Position numbers and translations under genes: made by a program. DNA of 64,000 bases. Source: Jiangella mangrovi (GTDB taxonomy: Bacteria > Actinomycetota > Actinomycetes > Jiangellales > Jiangellaceae). The stretch lies in assembly GCF_014204975.1 (NCBI RefSeq), contig NZ_JACHMM010000001.1:1550001-1614000 (forward strand), in the 5' to 3' direction. The notes under the pieces are model-generated. The model had not been told where the DNA came from. It worked only from the letters and a program-made list of their open reading frames with translations, and did not search any database. Below are positions 33,204 to 41,635 of this stretch, in pieces (within the stretch, counting starts at the first letter, position 1; each line of letters starts with the position of its first letter).

Positions 33204-33842
33204 ATGACCGATCACGACGCGCCGGAGCAGCCCGGCGGCCACGGGCATGGTCACGGCCACGGACACGGGCACGACCACGACCCGAGCAACCCGCGCCGCA
33301 CCGGCAAGCTGCACTACCACGAGGACGAGGTCCGCCCGCTCGAGGCGCAGCCGCTCATCCACCGCCAGCCGCACCTCGACCTGTACGCGGACGGTGACCG
33401 CCAGCACCCGGCCCGCGACATCGACCTGCCGCTGCGGACGATCCAGCTGCACATCTCCGAGCTCGCGCCCGGCCAGCAGACCCGCCTGCACAAGCACCAC
33501 AACGAGGCCGCGATCTACATCATGAAGGGCGTCGGCCACTCCGAGGTCCAGGGCGTCAAGGTCCCCTGGGAGCAGGGCGACTTCCTGTTCATCCCGACCA
33601 TGCAGTGGCACACCCACGTGAACTCCGGCGACGGGCCCGTCCTCTACATGGGCATCACCAACAAGCGCATGCTCGACTGGCTCGGCCTGGACCGCAAGAT
33701 CGAGGCCGGCAAGCACGTGCCCATGGAGGAGGTCGAGAAGGAGATCGCCTCCAAGAGCTACTCGCCGTACTCCCACTACAGCGTCGACCCCGAGACCGGG
33801 GTCCGCTTCGGCCCGCCCGGATTCATCGTCCGCGGCGACTGA
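33204..33842 (+). CDS. Cupin protein with His-rich N-terminus
   Basis: This 212-residue protein begins with a metal-binding-like tract HGHGHGHGHGHDHD (about residues 13-26), followed by one cupin barrel: RLHKHHNEAAIYIMKGVG and FIPTMQWHTHVNSGDGP supply the His/Glu ligands. A ribosome site (GCGAGGAG) precedes the ATG. It is the only + strand gene in this part of the locus and shares its control region with the isochorismatase gene. The tract might load or store nickel, zinc or iron for the barrel. It is followed by a bidirectional terminator that marks the end of the catabolic locus. Confidence 0.78.
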   Translation: MTDHDAPEQPGGHGHGHGHGHGHDHDPSNPRRTGKLHYHEDEVRPLEAQPLIHRQPHLDLYADGDRQHPARDIDLPLRTIQLHISELAPGQQTRLHKHHNEAAIYIMKGVGHSEVQGVKVPWEQGDFLFIPTMQWHTHVNSGDGPVLYMGITNKRMLDWLGLDRKIEAGKHVPMEEVEKEIASKSYSPYSHYSVDPETGVRFGPPGFIVRGD

Positions 33843-33863
33843 GACGTCGGCTCCACACCGGCG

Positions 33864-33903
33864 ACGGGCGCCGGTCACCCTGCTGGGGGTGGCCGGCGCC
33901 CGT
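33864..33903. terminator. Bidirectional terminator between cupin and topA
   Basis: An 11-bp perfect stem (ACGGGCGCCGG at 33864-33874 with its complement at 33893-33903) encloses an inner CACCC/GGGTG pairing. A moderately T-rich stretch follows on the + strand. It lies between two convergent genes. Confidence 0.75.
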
Positions 33904-33929
33904 TCTCGTTCGTCCGGGTGGCGACGGGG

Positions 33930-36551
33930 TCAGCTGCGGCTGCGCGCCCGCGCGGCCCGCTTCTTCGGCGCCGGGCCCTTGGCCCGCTTCTCGGCGATGA
34001 GCTCGACCGCGCGCTCGTGGGTCAGCTGCTCGATGTCGGTGTCGCGCGGCACGGTGACGTTGACCTCGCCGTCGGTGATGTAGGGGCCGAACCGGCCGTC
34101 CTTGACCACCAGCGGCTTGTTCGACACCGGGTCGGTGCCCAGCTCGCGCAGCGGCGGGGTGGCCGCCCGGGCGCCGCGGCGGCCCTTGGGCTGGGCGAAG
34201 AGCTTCTCGGCGTCCTCGACGGTGACGGTGAACAGCGAGGCCTCGTCGGGGAGGGACCGGGTGTCGGTGCCCTTCTTCACGTACGGGCCGTAGCGGCCGT
34301 TGCTGGCCACGATCTCCACACCCTCGGGGTCCTTGCCGACCACGCGCGGCAGGGTGAGCAGCTGCAGCGCCTCGTCCAGCGACACCGTCTCGACGGCCAT
34401 GGTGCTGAACAGCGACGCCGTGGGCGGCCGCTCGTTCTTCGGGGCGTCGTCGGGGAGGATCTCGGTGACGTAGGGGCCGTAGCGGCCGGACTTCGCGACC
34501 ACGGTGCGCCCGCTGGCGGGGTTGACCCCCAGCTCGCGGTCGCCGTTGCCGCGGCTGACCAGCTCGCGCGCCTTCTCGGAGTCGAGCTCGTCGGGCGGAA
34601 GGTCCTCGGGGATGCTGCCGCGGTTGCCCTCGGCGTCCTCGAGATAGGGACCGTAGCGCCCGACCCGCACCGTGAAGCCGTCGCCGATGGGGAAGGACGA
34701 GATCTCGCGTGCGTCGATCTCGCCGAGGTTGTCGGCGAGCTTCTTGAGCCCGTCGACGCTGTCGTCGCCGTGCCAGAACTGCGCCAGCTCGTCGGCGCGG
34801 TCGGCGCGGCCGCCGGCGATCTCGTCGAGGACGTCCTCCATCTTGGCGGTGAACTCGTAGTCGACCAGGCGGGTGAAGTGCTCTTCGAGCAGCCGCACCA
34901 CGGCGAACGCCAGCCAGGCCGGCACCAGCGCGGTGCCGCGCTTGAACACGTAGCCGCGGTCGAGGATGGTGCGGATGATCGACGCGTACGTGGACGGGCG
35001 GCCGATCTCGCGGTCTTCGAGCTCCTTGACCAGCGTGGCCTCGGTGTAGCGGGCCGGCGGCTTGGTGCTGTGGCCCTCGGGCTCGATGCCGGCGGCCGTG
35101 AGCCCCTGGCCCTCGGTGAGCTGCGGCAGCCGGCGCTCGCGGTCGTCGAGCTCGGCGTCGGGGTCGTCGGCGCCCTCGACGTAGGCCTTGAGGAAGCCGT
35201 GGAAGGTGATGGTGCGGCCCGACGCCGTGAGCTCGACGGCCTCGCCCGTGGCGGCCGTGGCGCCGACCCGGACGGTCAGCGTCTCGCCCTTGGCGTCGCG
35301 CATCTGCGAGGCGACGGTGCGCATCCAGATCAGCTCGTAGAGCCGGTACTCGTCGTCGCGCAGGCCGGTCTCGGCCGGGGTGCGGAAGCTGTCGCCCGCC
35401 GGGCGGATGGCCTCGTGCGCTTCTTGGGCGTTCTTGACCTTGCTGGTGTACTTGCGCGGCGCGTCGGGCAGGTACTCGGTGCCGTACAGCTCCGCCACCT
35501 GCGCCCGCGCCGCGTTGAGCGCGGAGTCCGAGAGCGTGATGGAGTCGGTACGCATATAGGTGATGAAGCCGTTCTCGTACAGCCGCTGCGCCACCTGCAT
35601 GGTGCGGGCCGCGCCGTAGCCCAGCTTGCGCGAGGCCTCCTGCTGCATGGTGGTGGTGCGGAACGGCGCGTACGGCTTGCGGGTGTACGGCTTGGCCTCG
35701 ACGGAGCGGACGGTGTAGTCGGCGTCGCCGAGCGCGGCGGCCAGGGCCCGGGCGCGCTGCTCGTCGAGCACGGCGACCTCGCGGGTCCTGACCTCGCCGC
35801 GGGCGTCGAAGTCGCGGCCGGTGGCCACGCGGACGCCGTCGACGGTGGCCAGCCGCGCCTCGAAGGCGTGAGGGTCGTCGGACGTGCCGGTGTCGAGCGT
35901 GGCGGTGAGGTCCCAGTACTCCGCCGACCGGAACGCCATGCGCTCGCGTTCGCGGTCGACCACGAGCCGCGTGGCGACACTCTGGACCCGTCCCGCCGAC
36001 AGGCCCTGCATGACCTTGCGCCACAGCACCGGCGAGACCTGGTAGCCGTAGAGGCGGTCGACGATGCGCCGCGTCTCCTGGGCGTCGACGAGGTCCTCGT
36101 CGATGTCGCGGGGGTTCTCGACGGCGGCCCGGATGGCGTCGCGCGTGATCTCGTGGAAGACCATGCGGCGCACCGGGACCTTCGGCTTCAGCTCCTCGCG
36201 CAGGTGCCACGCGATGGCCTCGCCCTCGCGGTCCTCATCGGTGGCGAGCAGGAGCTCGTCGGCCTCCTTGAGCATGGTCTTGAGCTTCTTGACCTGGTCC
36301 TTGGCACGGCCGGCCGGGACGATGTAGAGCGGCTCGAACCCGCCGTCGACGTCGACGCCGACCGGGTTGCCGTACCGCTCGCGTTCGGCGGCGGGGACCT
36401 CGGTCTTCTTCGACGGGAGATCGCGGATGTGCCCGAAGGACGACTCGACCATGTATCCGTCACCAAGGTAGCCGGCGATGGTCTTCGCCTTCGCCGGCGA
36501 CTCCACGACGACCAGACGGCGGCGGGCCGTGCCGTTCGTGGATCGAGCCAT
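33930..36551 (-). CDS. topA: DNA topoisomerase I
   Basis: This 873-residue type IA topoisomerase relaxes negative supercoils. The Toprim domain opens with RRLVVVESPAKAKTIAGYL and contains ATDEDREGEAIAWHL for Mg2+. The catalytic Tyr lies in ENGFITYMRTDSITLSDSAL near residue 320. The C-terminal third carries repeated GRYGPY/GRFGPY motifs (at least four), the actinobacterial form that lacks zinc fingers, and a Lys/Arg-rich tail (KKRAARARSRS) for DNA binding. Length is normal. It is a housekeeping gene, so the accessory-looking catabolic locus ends before it. Confidence 0.98.
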   Translation of the reverse strand: MARSTNGTARRRLVVVESPAKAKTIAGYLGDGYMVESSFGHIRDLPSKKTEVPAAERERYGNPVGVDVDGGFEPLYIVPAGRAKDQVKKLKTMLKEADELLLATDEDREGEAIAWHLREELKPKVPVRRMVFHEITRDAIRAAVENPRDIDEDLVDAQETRRIVDRLYGYQVSPVLWRKVMQGLSAGRVQSVATRLVVDRERERMAFRSAEYWDLTATLDTGTSDDPHAFEARLATVDGVRVATGRDFDARGEVRTREVAVLDEQRARALAAALGDADYTVRSVEAKPYTRKPYAPFRTTTMQQEASRKLGYGAARTMQVAQRLYENGFITYMRTDSITLSDSALNAARAQVAELYGTEYLPDAPRKYTSKVKNAQEAHEAIRPAGDSFRTPAETGLRDDEYRLYELIWMRTVASQMRDAKGETLTVRVGATAATGEAVELTASGRTITFHGFLKAYVEGADDPDAELDDRERRLPQLTEGQGLTAAGIEPEGHSTKPPARYTEATLVKELEDREIGRPSTYASIIRTILDRGYVFKRGTALVPAWLAFAVVRLLEEHFTRLVDYEFTAKMEDVLDEIAGGRADRADELAQFWHGDDSVDGLKKLADNLGEIDAREISSFPIGDGFTVRVGRYGPYLEDAEGNRGSIPEDLPPDELDSEKARELVSRGNGDRELGVNPASGRTVVAKSGRYGPYVTEILPDDAPKNERPPTASLFSTMAVETVSLDEALQLLTLPRVVGKDPEGVEIVASNGRYGPYVKKGTDTRSLPDEASLFTVTVEDAEKLFAQPKGRRGARAATPPLRELGTDPVSNKPLVVKDGRFGPYITDGEVNVTVPRDTDIEQLTHERAVELIAEKRAKGPAPKKRAARARSRS

Positions 36552-36713
36552 GGATGCTCCTCACTCCCCGGGCGCGCTGAACCGACCCCTTCGGTCCATG
36601 TACATCTCCCCCGCGTCAACGCACGGTATCCGACGTTGTTCCCGAGACGCGAAGAGGATAACCGCACGGAGATCCCCGCCGCGAATGATCAACACGTCCG
36701 TCTCCTGGTGAAA

Positions 36714-37430
36714 TCAGGCCGTCCGGGCCCGTTCGCCGAAGACCGCGGACCCGATGCGGACCAGTGTGGCGCCCTCGGCGACGGCCGCCTCGAGGTCGCC
36801 GCTCATGCCCATGGAGAGCACCGGGAGCCCGGTTCCGACGGCGTCGGCGGCGCGGTCGCGCAGCTCGCGCAGCGCCCGGTAGGACGCCCGCACGGCCGCC
36901 TCATCCGGCGACTGCAGACCCACCGTCATCAGGCCGCGGACCCGCAGCCGGTCGTGCGCGGCGACCTGCTGGACGACGGCGACGGCGTCCGCCGGGGACG
37001 CGCCGGACTTGCTCGGCTCGCCCGACGTGTTGACCTGCACCAGCACGTCGAGGGTGCGGTCCAGCGTCTCGAGCCGGCGCTGCAGCCGGCCGGCCAGCTC
37101 GGCGCCGTCGACGGACTGCACGCAGCCGACGTAGCGGAGCACCTGGTTCACCTTGTTGGACTGCAGGTGGCCGATGAAGTGCCGCTCGAACGCGTGGCCG
37201 GCCGCCAGCGCCGTCAGCTCCTCGTCCTTCTCGGCCAGCTCCTGCACGCGGTTCTCGCCGATGAGACGGGCGCCGGCGGCGACGGCCTCGGCGATGCGGG
37301 CGGCCGGCTGGGTCTTCGTGGCCAGCAGCAGCTCGACCTCGTCCGGGGCGCGTCCGGCCGCCACGCAGGCGGCGTCGACCCGTTCCCGCACCGCCGCCAG
37401 ATTGCCCCGGATGTCCGCCTCGGCCGGCAT
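36714..37430 (-). CDS. YggS/PLPBP-type pyridoxal phosphate homeostasis protein
   Basis: This 238-residue single-domain PLP-binding barrel belongs to the alanine racemase-like fold type III. The PLP lysine is in LLLATKTQPAARI near residue 37; HFIGHLQSNKVNQVL, VLVQVNTSGEPSKSG and LSMGMSGDLEAAVAEGATLV with IGSAVFGER complete the family signature. Such proteins buffer PLP and affect amino-acid metabolism. In actinobacteria the gene usually sits by ftsZ and sepF, so a copy here beside topA could be a second, paralogous member. The ATG at 37430 gives the usual length. Confidence 0.9.
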   Translation of the reverse strand: MPAEADIRGNLAAVRERVDAACVAAGRAPDEVELLLATKTQPAARIAEAVAAGARLIGENRVQELAEKDEELTALAAGHAFERHFIGHLQSNKVNQVLRYVGCVQSVDGAELAGRLQRRLETLDRTLDVLVQVNTSGEPSKSGASPADAVAVVQQVAAHDRLRVRGLMTVGLQSPDEAAVRASYRALRELRDRAADAVGTGLPVLSMGMSGDLEAAVAEGATLVRIGSAVFGERARTA

Positions 37431-37466
37431 CGGTCCCCTTCCGCCTCGACCTCTAGTGTTCTGTGC

Positions 37467-38324
37467 GTGACGGTACTGGTCGGCTGGATCCTGGCGCTCG
37501 GGATGGTCGTCGTGGTGCCCCTCGGGCTGCGGCTCCTCGGCGACGACCGGCAGCGGCTCGGGGCGGTCGGCCAGGTCTGGCCGTTCGCCGGGCTGCTCGG
37601 CGGGCTGTCGCTGCTGCTCGACCGCGGCGACACCTTCGCCGTCGTGCTGGCCTGCTGCTATGCGGCCGTGGCGGCCTGGCTCGCGGTGCTCGCCCTGTCG
37701 CGGCTGCCGCGCCGCCGGTCGCTGGCGCCGGTCGAGGTCGCCGTGCTCACCGCCATGGTGTCGCCGACGATCGCGGCCAGCTCGCTGATCGCCGAGCGCG
37801 GCGGCTGGGAGCTGCTCGGCTTCGGCATGACGACCCAGCTGCTGACCGTGGCGCACTTCCACTACGCCGGGTTCGCGGCGGCCCTCGTCGCCGGGCTCAC
37901 CGCGAGCCGGGCGCCGTCGCCGTCGTCGTCCGTGGCCGCCCTGACGGTGCCCGCGGGCATCGCGCTGGTCTTCCTCGGCTACTTCACCGGCGACGGCGTC
38001 GAGCTGGCCGGCGCCGTCGTCCTGACGGCCGGCATGTGGCTGCTCGGCTGGACCGTCTGGCGCGACGTCGCCCCCTCGGCGCGCAGCCGCCCGACGCGGG
38101 CGCTGTTCGCCGTCAGCGCGGCCGTGCTCGCCGCGACCATGCTGCTGGCGCTCAGCTGGGCCGCGGGGCAGGTCTGGGACGCCGTCCCGCACCTGTCGCT
38201 GACCTGGATGGCCGCGACGCACGGCCTGGCCAACGCGCTCGGCTTCGCGGTCTGCGGCCTGCTCGCGTGGCGCCGGCTTCAGCGGGCGGGCGACACCCCG
38301 GCCACGAACGTCATGTCCGGGTAG
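37467..38324 (+). CDS. YndJ-like membrane protein
   Basis: This 285-residue protein has about nine membrane helices and no large soluble part. The motif [17 protein letters not shown] near residue 135 is the hallmark of the YndJ family, whose function is unknown; the His pair in a helix could bind a metal or haem. The GTG at 37467 is likely leaderless: TAGTGT at 37454-37459 stands seven bases before it and there is no ribosome site. The end overlaps the convergent aldo/keto reductase remnant by about 45 bases. Confidence 0.8.
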   Translation: MTVLVGWILALGMVVVVPLGLRLLGDDRQRLGAVGQVWPFAGLLGGLSLLLDRGDTFAVVLACCYAAVAAWLAVLALSRLPRRRSLAPVEVAVLTAMVSPTIAASSLIAERGGWELLGFGMTTQLLTVAHFHYAGFAAALVAGLTASRAPSPSSSVAALTVPAGIALVFLGYFTGDGVELAGAVVLTAGMWLLGWTVWRDVAPSARSRPTRALFAVSAAVLAATMLLALSWAAGQVWDAVPHLSLTWMAATHGLANALGFAVCGLLAWRRLQRAGDTPATNVMSG

Positions 38325-39269
38325 CGGTCGCCGGACGGGACCAGCGAGTCCAGCGCGTCGAGGTCGGCCGCGTCGAGCGTGATCTCGAGCGCGCCCAGGT
38401 TCTCCTCGAGGTACGTCCGCCGATTCGTGCCGGGGATCGGCACGACGTCGTCGCCGCGGGAGAGCACCCAGGCCAGCGCCACCTGGCCCGGCGTCGCGCC
38501 CTTGGCGGCCGCCAGCTCGCGCACGTGGCCGACCAGCACGAGGTTCTGCTGGAAGGCCTCGCCCTGGAACCGCGGGTTGTGCCGCCGGTAGTCGTCAGTG
38601 CCGAAGTCGTCGGGCGACTTCAGGGCGCCGGTGAGGAAGCCGCGCCCGAGCGGGCGGTACGGCACCAGGCCGATGCCCAGCTCGCGGCAGGTGCCGACGA
38701 CACCGTCCTCGACGTCGCGGCTCCACAGCGACCACTCCGACTGCACCGCCGCGATCGGGTGGACGGCGTGCGCCCGGCGGATGGAGTCGGGCGCGGCCTC
38801 GGACAGCCCGAGGTGGCGGACCTTGCCCGCCCTGGACCAGCTCGGCCATGGCGCCGACGGTGTCCTCGATGGGCGTCTTCGGGTCGACCCGGTGCAGGTA
38901 GTAGAGGTCGACGTGGTCGACGCCGAGGCGGCGCAGCGACCCGTCGATGGACGCCCGGACGTACTCGGGACGGCCGTCGAAGCCGCGCTTCAGCGGGTCG
39001 GCAGGGTCGCGAACGATGCCGAACTTGGTGGCCAGGACGACCTCGTCGCGGCGACCGGCGATGGCCCGGCCGACCAGCTCCTCGTTGACGTGCGGGCCGT
39101 ACATGTCCGCGGTGTCGAGGAGCGTCACGCCGAGGTCGAGCGCCCGGTGGATGGTCGCGACGGACTCCGTGTCGTCGCCGGGGCCGTAGGACTGGCTCAT
39201 ACCCATGCAGCCCAGGCCGAGGGCCGAGACCGTCGGGCCGGACCGGCCGAGGGTGCGCTGAGGGATCAC
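38279..39269 (-). pseudogene. Aldo/keto reductase, frameshifted
   Basis: The N-terminal 145 residues are intact: [20 protein letters not shown], the catalytic Asp and Tyr in [10 protein letters not shown], Lys in VVLATKFGI and His in [11 protein letters not shown]. After MAELVQ the frame breaks. One extra C in the run at 38830-38832 shifts reading; removing it restores [17 protein letters not shown] and joins the intact C-terminal part ([29 protein letters not shown]). The GTG at 39269 overlaps the MerR stop (GTGA). Either a true inactivating mutation or a sequencing error in a C-run would explain this; the otherwise perfect conservation favours an error or a very recent event. Confidence 0.85.
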
Positions 39270-39664
39270 GGTGTCGCTGTACCTCCGTACTTGGCGATCT
39301 TGAAGTCGACGACGTCGAGGGCGATGCGCAGGGCCTCCATGCGCACGCGCACGGTCTCGCGGTGCTCGACGAGGAGCGCGAGCCGGTCCGGCTCCGTCCC
39401 TGGGCCGGCCGCGACCAGCTCGAAGTAGCGCTGGATGTCGCGGATGGGCATGTCGAGCTGGCGCAGCCGGGTGATGAACACGACCCGGTCGACGTCGTCA
39501 GGGGTGTAGTGCCGGCGCCCGGCGCTGTCGCGCGGGACGTCGAGCAGGCCGATGCGCTCGTAGTAGCGCAGGGTGTGCGCCGTCACGCCGGTGCGCTCGG
39601 CCACCTCGGAGATGGTCTCTGTCGGTTGGGCGATCGGTGTGTCACGTACGTCGAGCGTCGTCAC
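39266..39664 (-). CDS. MerR-family transcriptional regulator
   Basis: This 132-residue activator has a winged helix ([30 protein letters not shown]), then the second helix pair and a short dimerisation helix; no cysteine cluster for metals is present, so it likely senses an organic or redox signal. The GTG at 39664 is leaderless, seven bases after TACGGT. It is followed by, and overlaps, the aldo/keto reductase gene, a common pairing in which MerR turns on its own operon. Longer upstream readings run into the promoter and are not used. Confidence 0.88.
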   Translation of the reverse strand: MTTLDVRDTPIAQPTETISEVAERTGVTAHTLRYYERIGLLDVPRDSAGRRHYTPDDVDRVVFITRLRQLDMPIRDIQRYFELVAAGPGTEPDRLALLVEHRETVRVRMEALRIALDVVDFKIAKYGGTATP

Positions 39665-39671
39665 AGCTACG

Positions 39672-39702
39672 ACCGTAGGACTTCGAGCGCACTCGAAGTC
39701 AA
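39672..39702 (-). promoter_or_regulatory. MerR-type promoter with 19-bp spacer and operator dyad
   Basis: Minus strand: TTGACT (39697-39702), 19-base spacer, TACGGT (39672-39677). The dyad ACTTCGAG-N4-CTCGAAGT fills the spacer (39680-39699). The overlong spacer with a central dyad is the classic MerR arrangement, in which the bound activator untwists DNA to align the boxes. Confidence 0.85.
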
Positions 39703-39782
39703 GTAGCCGAAGTACGCTTCTCAGCTGAGGCTCAGGAGGCCGGTAGCCGAAGTACACTTCTCAGCTGAGGCTCAAGAGGCCG
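39703..39782. repeat. Two tandem copies of a 40-bp repeat
   Basis: Positions 39703-39742 and 39743-39782 differ at only two bases. Each copy contains the 10-bp palindrome CTCAGCTGAG and GAAGTA. The array fills the gap between the MerR promoter and the end of the CAP-domain gene. Confidence 0.9.
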
Positions 39783-39783
39783 G

Positions 39784-40530
39784 TCATTCGTAGCCGAACG
39801 TCTGGGTCCAGTAGGGGCCGCGGTCGCTGTCGGCCTCGCCGACGCCGATGGCCACGAAGTCGCAGTTCAGGATGTTCTTCCGGTGACCGGGACTGTCCAT
39901 CCAGCCCTCGACGACGTCCTCGGCGCTGCGGTATCCCCAGGCGATGTTCTCGCCGCCCCAGCCGTCGTAGCCGGCCCGTTCGGCGCGTTCACCTGGGCCG
40001 ACGCCCTCAGGGGTGACGTGGTCGAAGTAGTCGCGCTCGGCCATGTCCTCGCTGTGCAGGACCGCCGCCTCGTGCAGCCGGTCGTCGGCGCGGAGCGGCT
40101 CGCAGCCCTCGTCCGCGCGAGCCTCGTTGGTGAGGTCGAGGACCTCCTGCTCGCGCTCGGAGAAGCCGCCCACGGGCTGGTCCGGCTCGTCGCTGGGCTC
40201 GGGCTCCTCGGTGGGCTCGGGCTCCTGGGACTCCTCGGGCTCCGGCTCGGTGGTGCGGGTGGGCTCGGGCTCCGGGGTGTCGGCCGGCTCGTCCGGAGCC
40301 TCGGTGGCGGTCGGCGTTGGCGTCGGTGTGGGTGTCGGCGTGGCGGTGGGGGTGGCCGCGGCCGCGCTGGGCGTGGGCGTCTCGGTGGGCGGGTACTTCT
40401 CCCAGGGCCATGGCTCGGTGGTCTCCTCGCTGGGGACCGCGAGAGGGTCCTGCGTGCCACAGCCGGTGAGTGCGAGGACGCCGGCGACGAGGGCTGCGCA
40501 GGCCGCGGTGGACACCCGCCCTGACCGCAT
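39784..40530 (-). CDS. CAP-domain (SCP/PR1-like) lipoprotein
   Basis: This 248-residue exported protein starts at the ATG at 40530, which has GGAGG five bases ahead. The signal peptide ends in the lipobox VLALTGC (Cys near 24). Then comes a long disordered linker rich in Thr-Pro and Glu-Pro (about residues 40-125), which would span the cell wall, and a CAP domain with EREQEVLDLTNEARADEGC, the His-bearing YFDHVTPEG, GENIAWGY and HRKNILNCDF. Bacterial CAP proteins are of uncertain function; protease and lipid-binding roles have been proposed. The neighbouring gene encodes another lipoprotein with a Thr-Pro linker. Confidence 0.9.
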   Translation of the reverse strand: MRSGRVSTAACAALVAGVLALTGCGTQDPLAVPSEETTEPWPWEKYPPTETPTPSAAAATPTATPTPTPTPTPTATEAPDEPADTPEPEPTRTTEPEPEESQEPEPTEEPEPSDEPDQPVGGFSEREQEVLDLTNEARADEGCEPLRADDRLHEAAVLHSEDMAERDYFDHVTPEGVGPGERAERAGYDGWGGENIAWGYRSAEDVVEGWMDSPGHRKNILNCDFVAIGVGEADSDRGPYWTQTFGYE

Positions 40531-40611
40531 GCTCGCCTCCGTCCGCTCGACCCAGGGCATTCTCCCCAGGTGGAAGCGGCCGAAACCTCCGCGTTCCGGG
40601 CGTCTCGCCCC

Positions 40612-41601
40612 TCAGTACGTACCCAGCCAGGCCCACACGACGGTGCCGACGCGGTCCAGCTGAGCGGGGTCGACGACGTCCGGCACGTCGGCGGCCGAGT
40701 GGTAGCCGTCGTACGGGATGCTGCCCAGCCGCGCCGACGGCAGGTCCACCTTCTCGAACGACCAGTGGTCGCTGGAGCGGTTCTCGCAGGTCTGCACCGG
40801 AACCGCGGCCGTCGCGGCGGCGGCGACCAGCGCGTCCCGCAGCGCCGTGGTGCCGCGCCCGCCCGTGCACACCGGCACGTGGTCCGCGGCCACGCCGACG
40901 CGGTCGAGCGACACCATGCCGGTGGTCGCGGCCGCCTGCTCCGCCGTCAGCTCACGGACGTAGAACTGCGACCCGAAGTGGTGCAGGGAGTCGCCGTCGC
41001 CGCGCGGTTCCTCGGCCCCGAACGCGACGAACCGCACCGGCAGTCCCGGCGGCTGGGCAGCGGCCATGCGAGCGAGCTCGATCATGACCCCGATGCCGGA
41101 CGCGTTGTCCTCGGCGCCCGGCGCCTGCGGGACGGTGTCGAGGTGCGCGCCGACGACGACGTGCGGCCGCGCGGGATCGAAGCCGGGCGGGTCGGCGATG
41201 AGGTTGGCCGACGTGCCCGCGGCGACGTCGACGCCCCAGGAGTTGCCGGCCGGCACCTCGAACGGCTGACTGGACAGCTGATAGCCCAACGGCGCCAGGG
41301 TGTCGGCGACGTACTGCGCGGCCTGGCCGAACGCCGGTGACGTCGCCTCGCGCGGCCCGATGGTCCCCGCCAGGTGCTCGACGACGGCGTACGCGGCGGC
41401 CGGGTCGAACACCGGCGGGGTGGGCGTGGGGGTCGGCGTCGGAGTGGGCGTCGGACTCGGCGTCTCAGTGGGCGACGGCGTCCTGGTCACCGAGAGCGAC
41501 GGGGACGGCGTCGGCGCGGAGGCGGGCTCGTCGCCGTCGCCGCTGCATGCGGACACCGTCAGCACGAGAGCAGCGGCCGTCGCGAGGCGATACCTGGCCA
41601 C
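40612..41601 (-). CDS. M28-family zinc aminopeptidase-like lipoprotein
   Basis: This 329-residue exported peptidase has the lipobox LVLTVSAC near residue 19 and a Thr-Pro linker at about 30-65. The peptidase domain shows the M28 zinc ligands and base in order: HVVVGAHLDTVPQ (HxD), GAEDNASGIGVM, AFGAEEPRGDGD (Glu-Glu) and SIPYDGYHSAADVPDVVD (final His). All are present, so it is probably active on extracellular peptides. The GTG at 41601 appears leaderless, with TACCAT just upstream. It overlaps no neighbour; the aminotransferase gene ends 34 bases upstream. Confidence 0.88.
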   Translation of the reverse strand: MARYRLATAAALVLTVSACSGDGDEPASAPTPSPSLSVTRTPSPTETPSPTPTPTPTPTPTPPVFDPAAAYAVVEHLAGTIGPREATSPAFGQAAQYVADTLAPLGYQLSSQPFEVPAGNSWGVDVAAGTSANLIADPPGFDPARPHVVVGAHLDTVPQAPGAEDNASGIGVMIELARMAAAQPPGLPVRFVAFGAEEPRGDGDSLHHFGSQFYVRELTAEQAAATTGMVSLDRVGVAADHVPVCTGGRGTTALRDALVAAAATAAVPVQTCENRSSDHWSFEKVDLPSARLGSIPYDGYHSAADVPDVVDPAQLDRVGTVVWAWLGTY

Positions 41602-41635
41602 TCTGCATGGTACGTCGCCGTGCGCGGGACACCCC

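Noticed and set aside
33918-37466. Very long open frame on the + strand opposite topA
   Set aside because: It is the antisense reading of topA and yggS. Only its last 285 codons, from 37467, form a real gene (YndJ-like).
39703-39782. Possible CRISPR or attachment site
   Set aside because: Only two head-to-tail copies, and no integrase or tRNA nearby.
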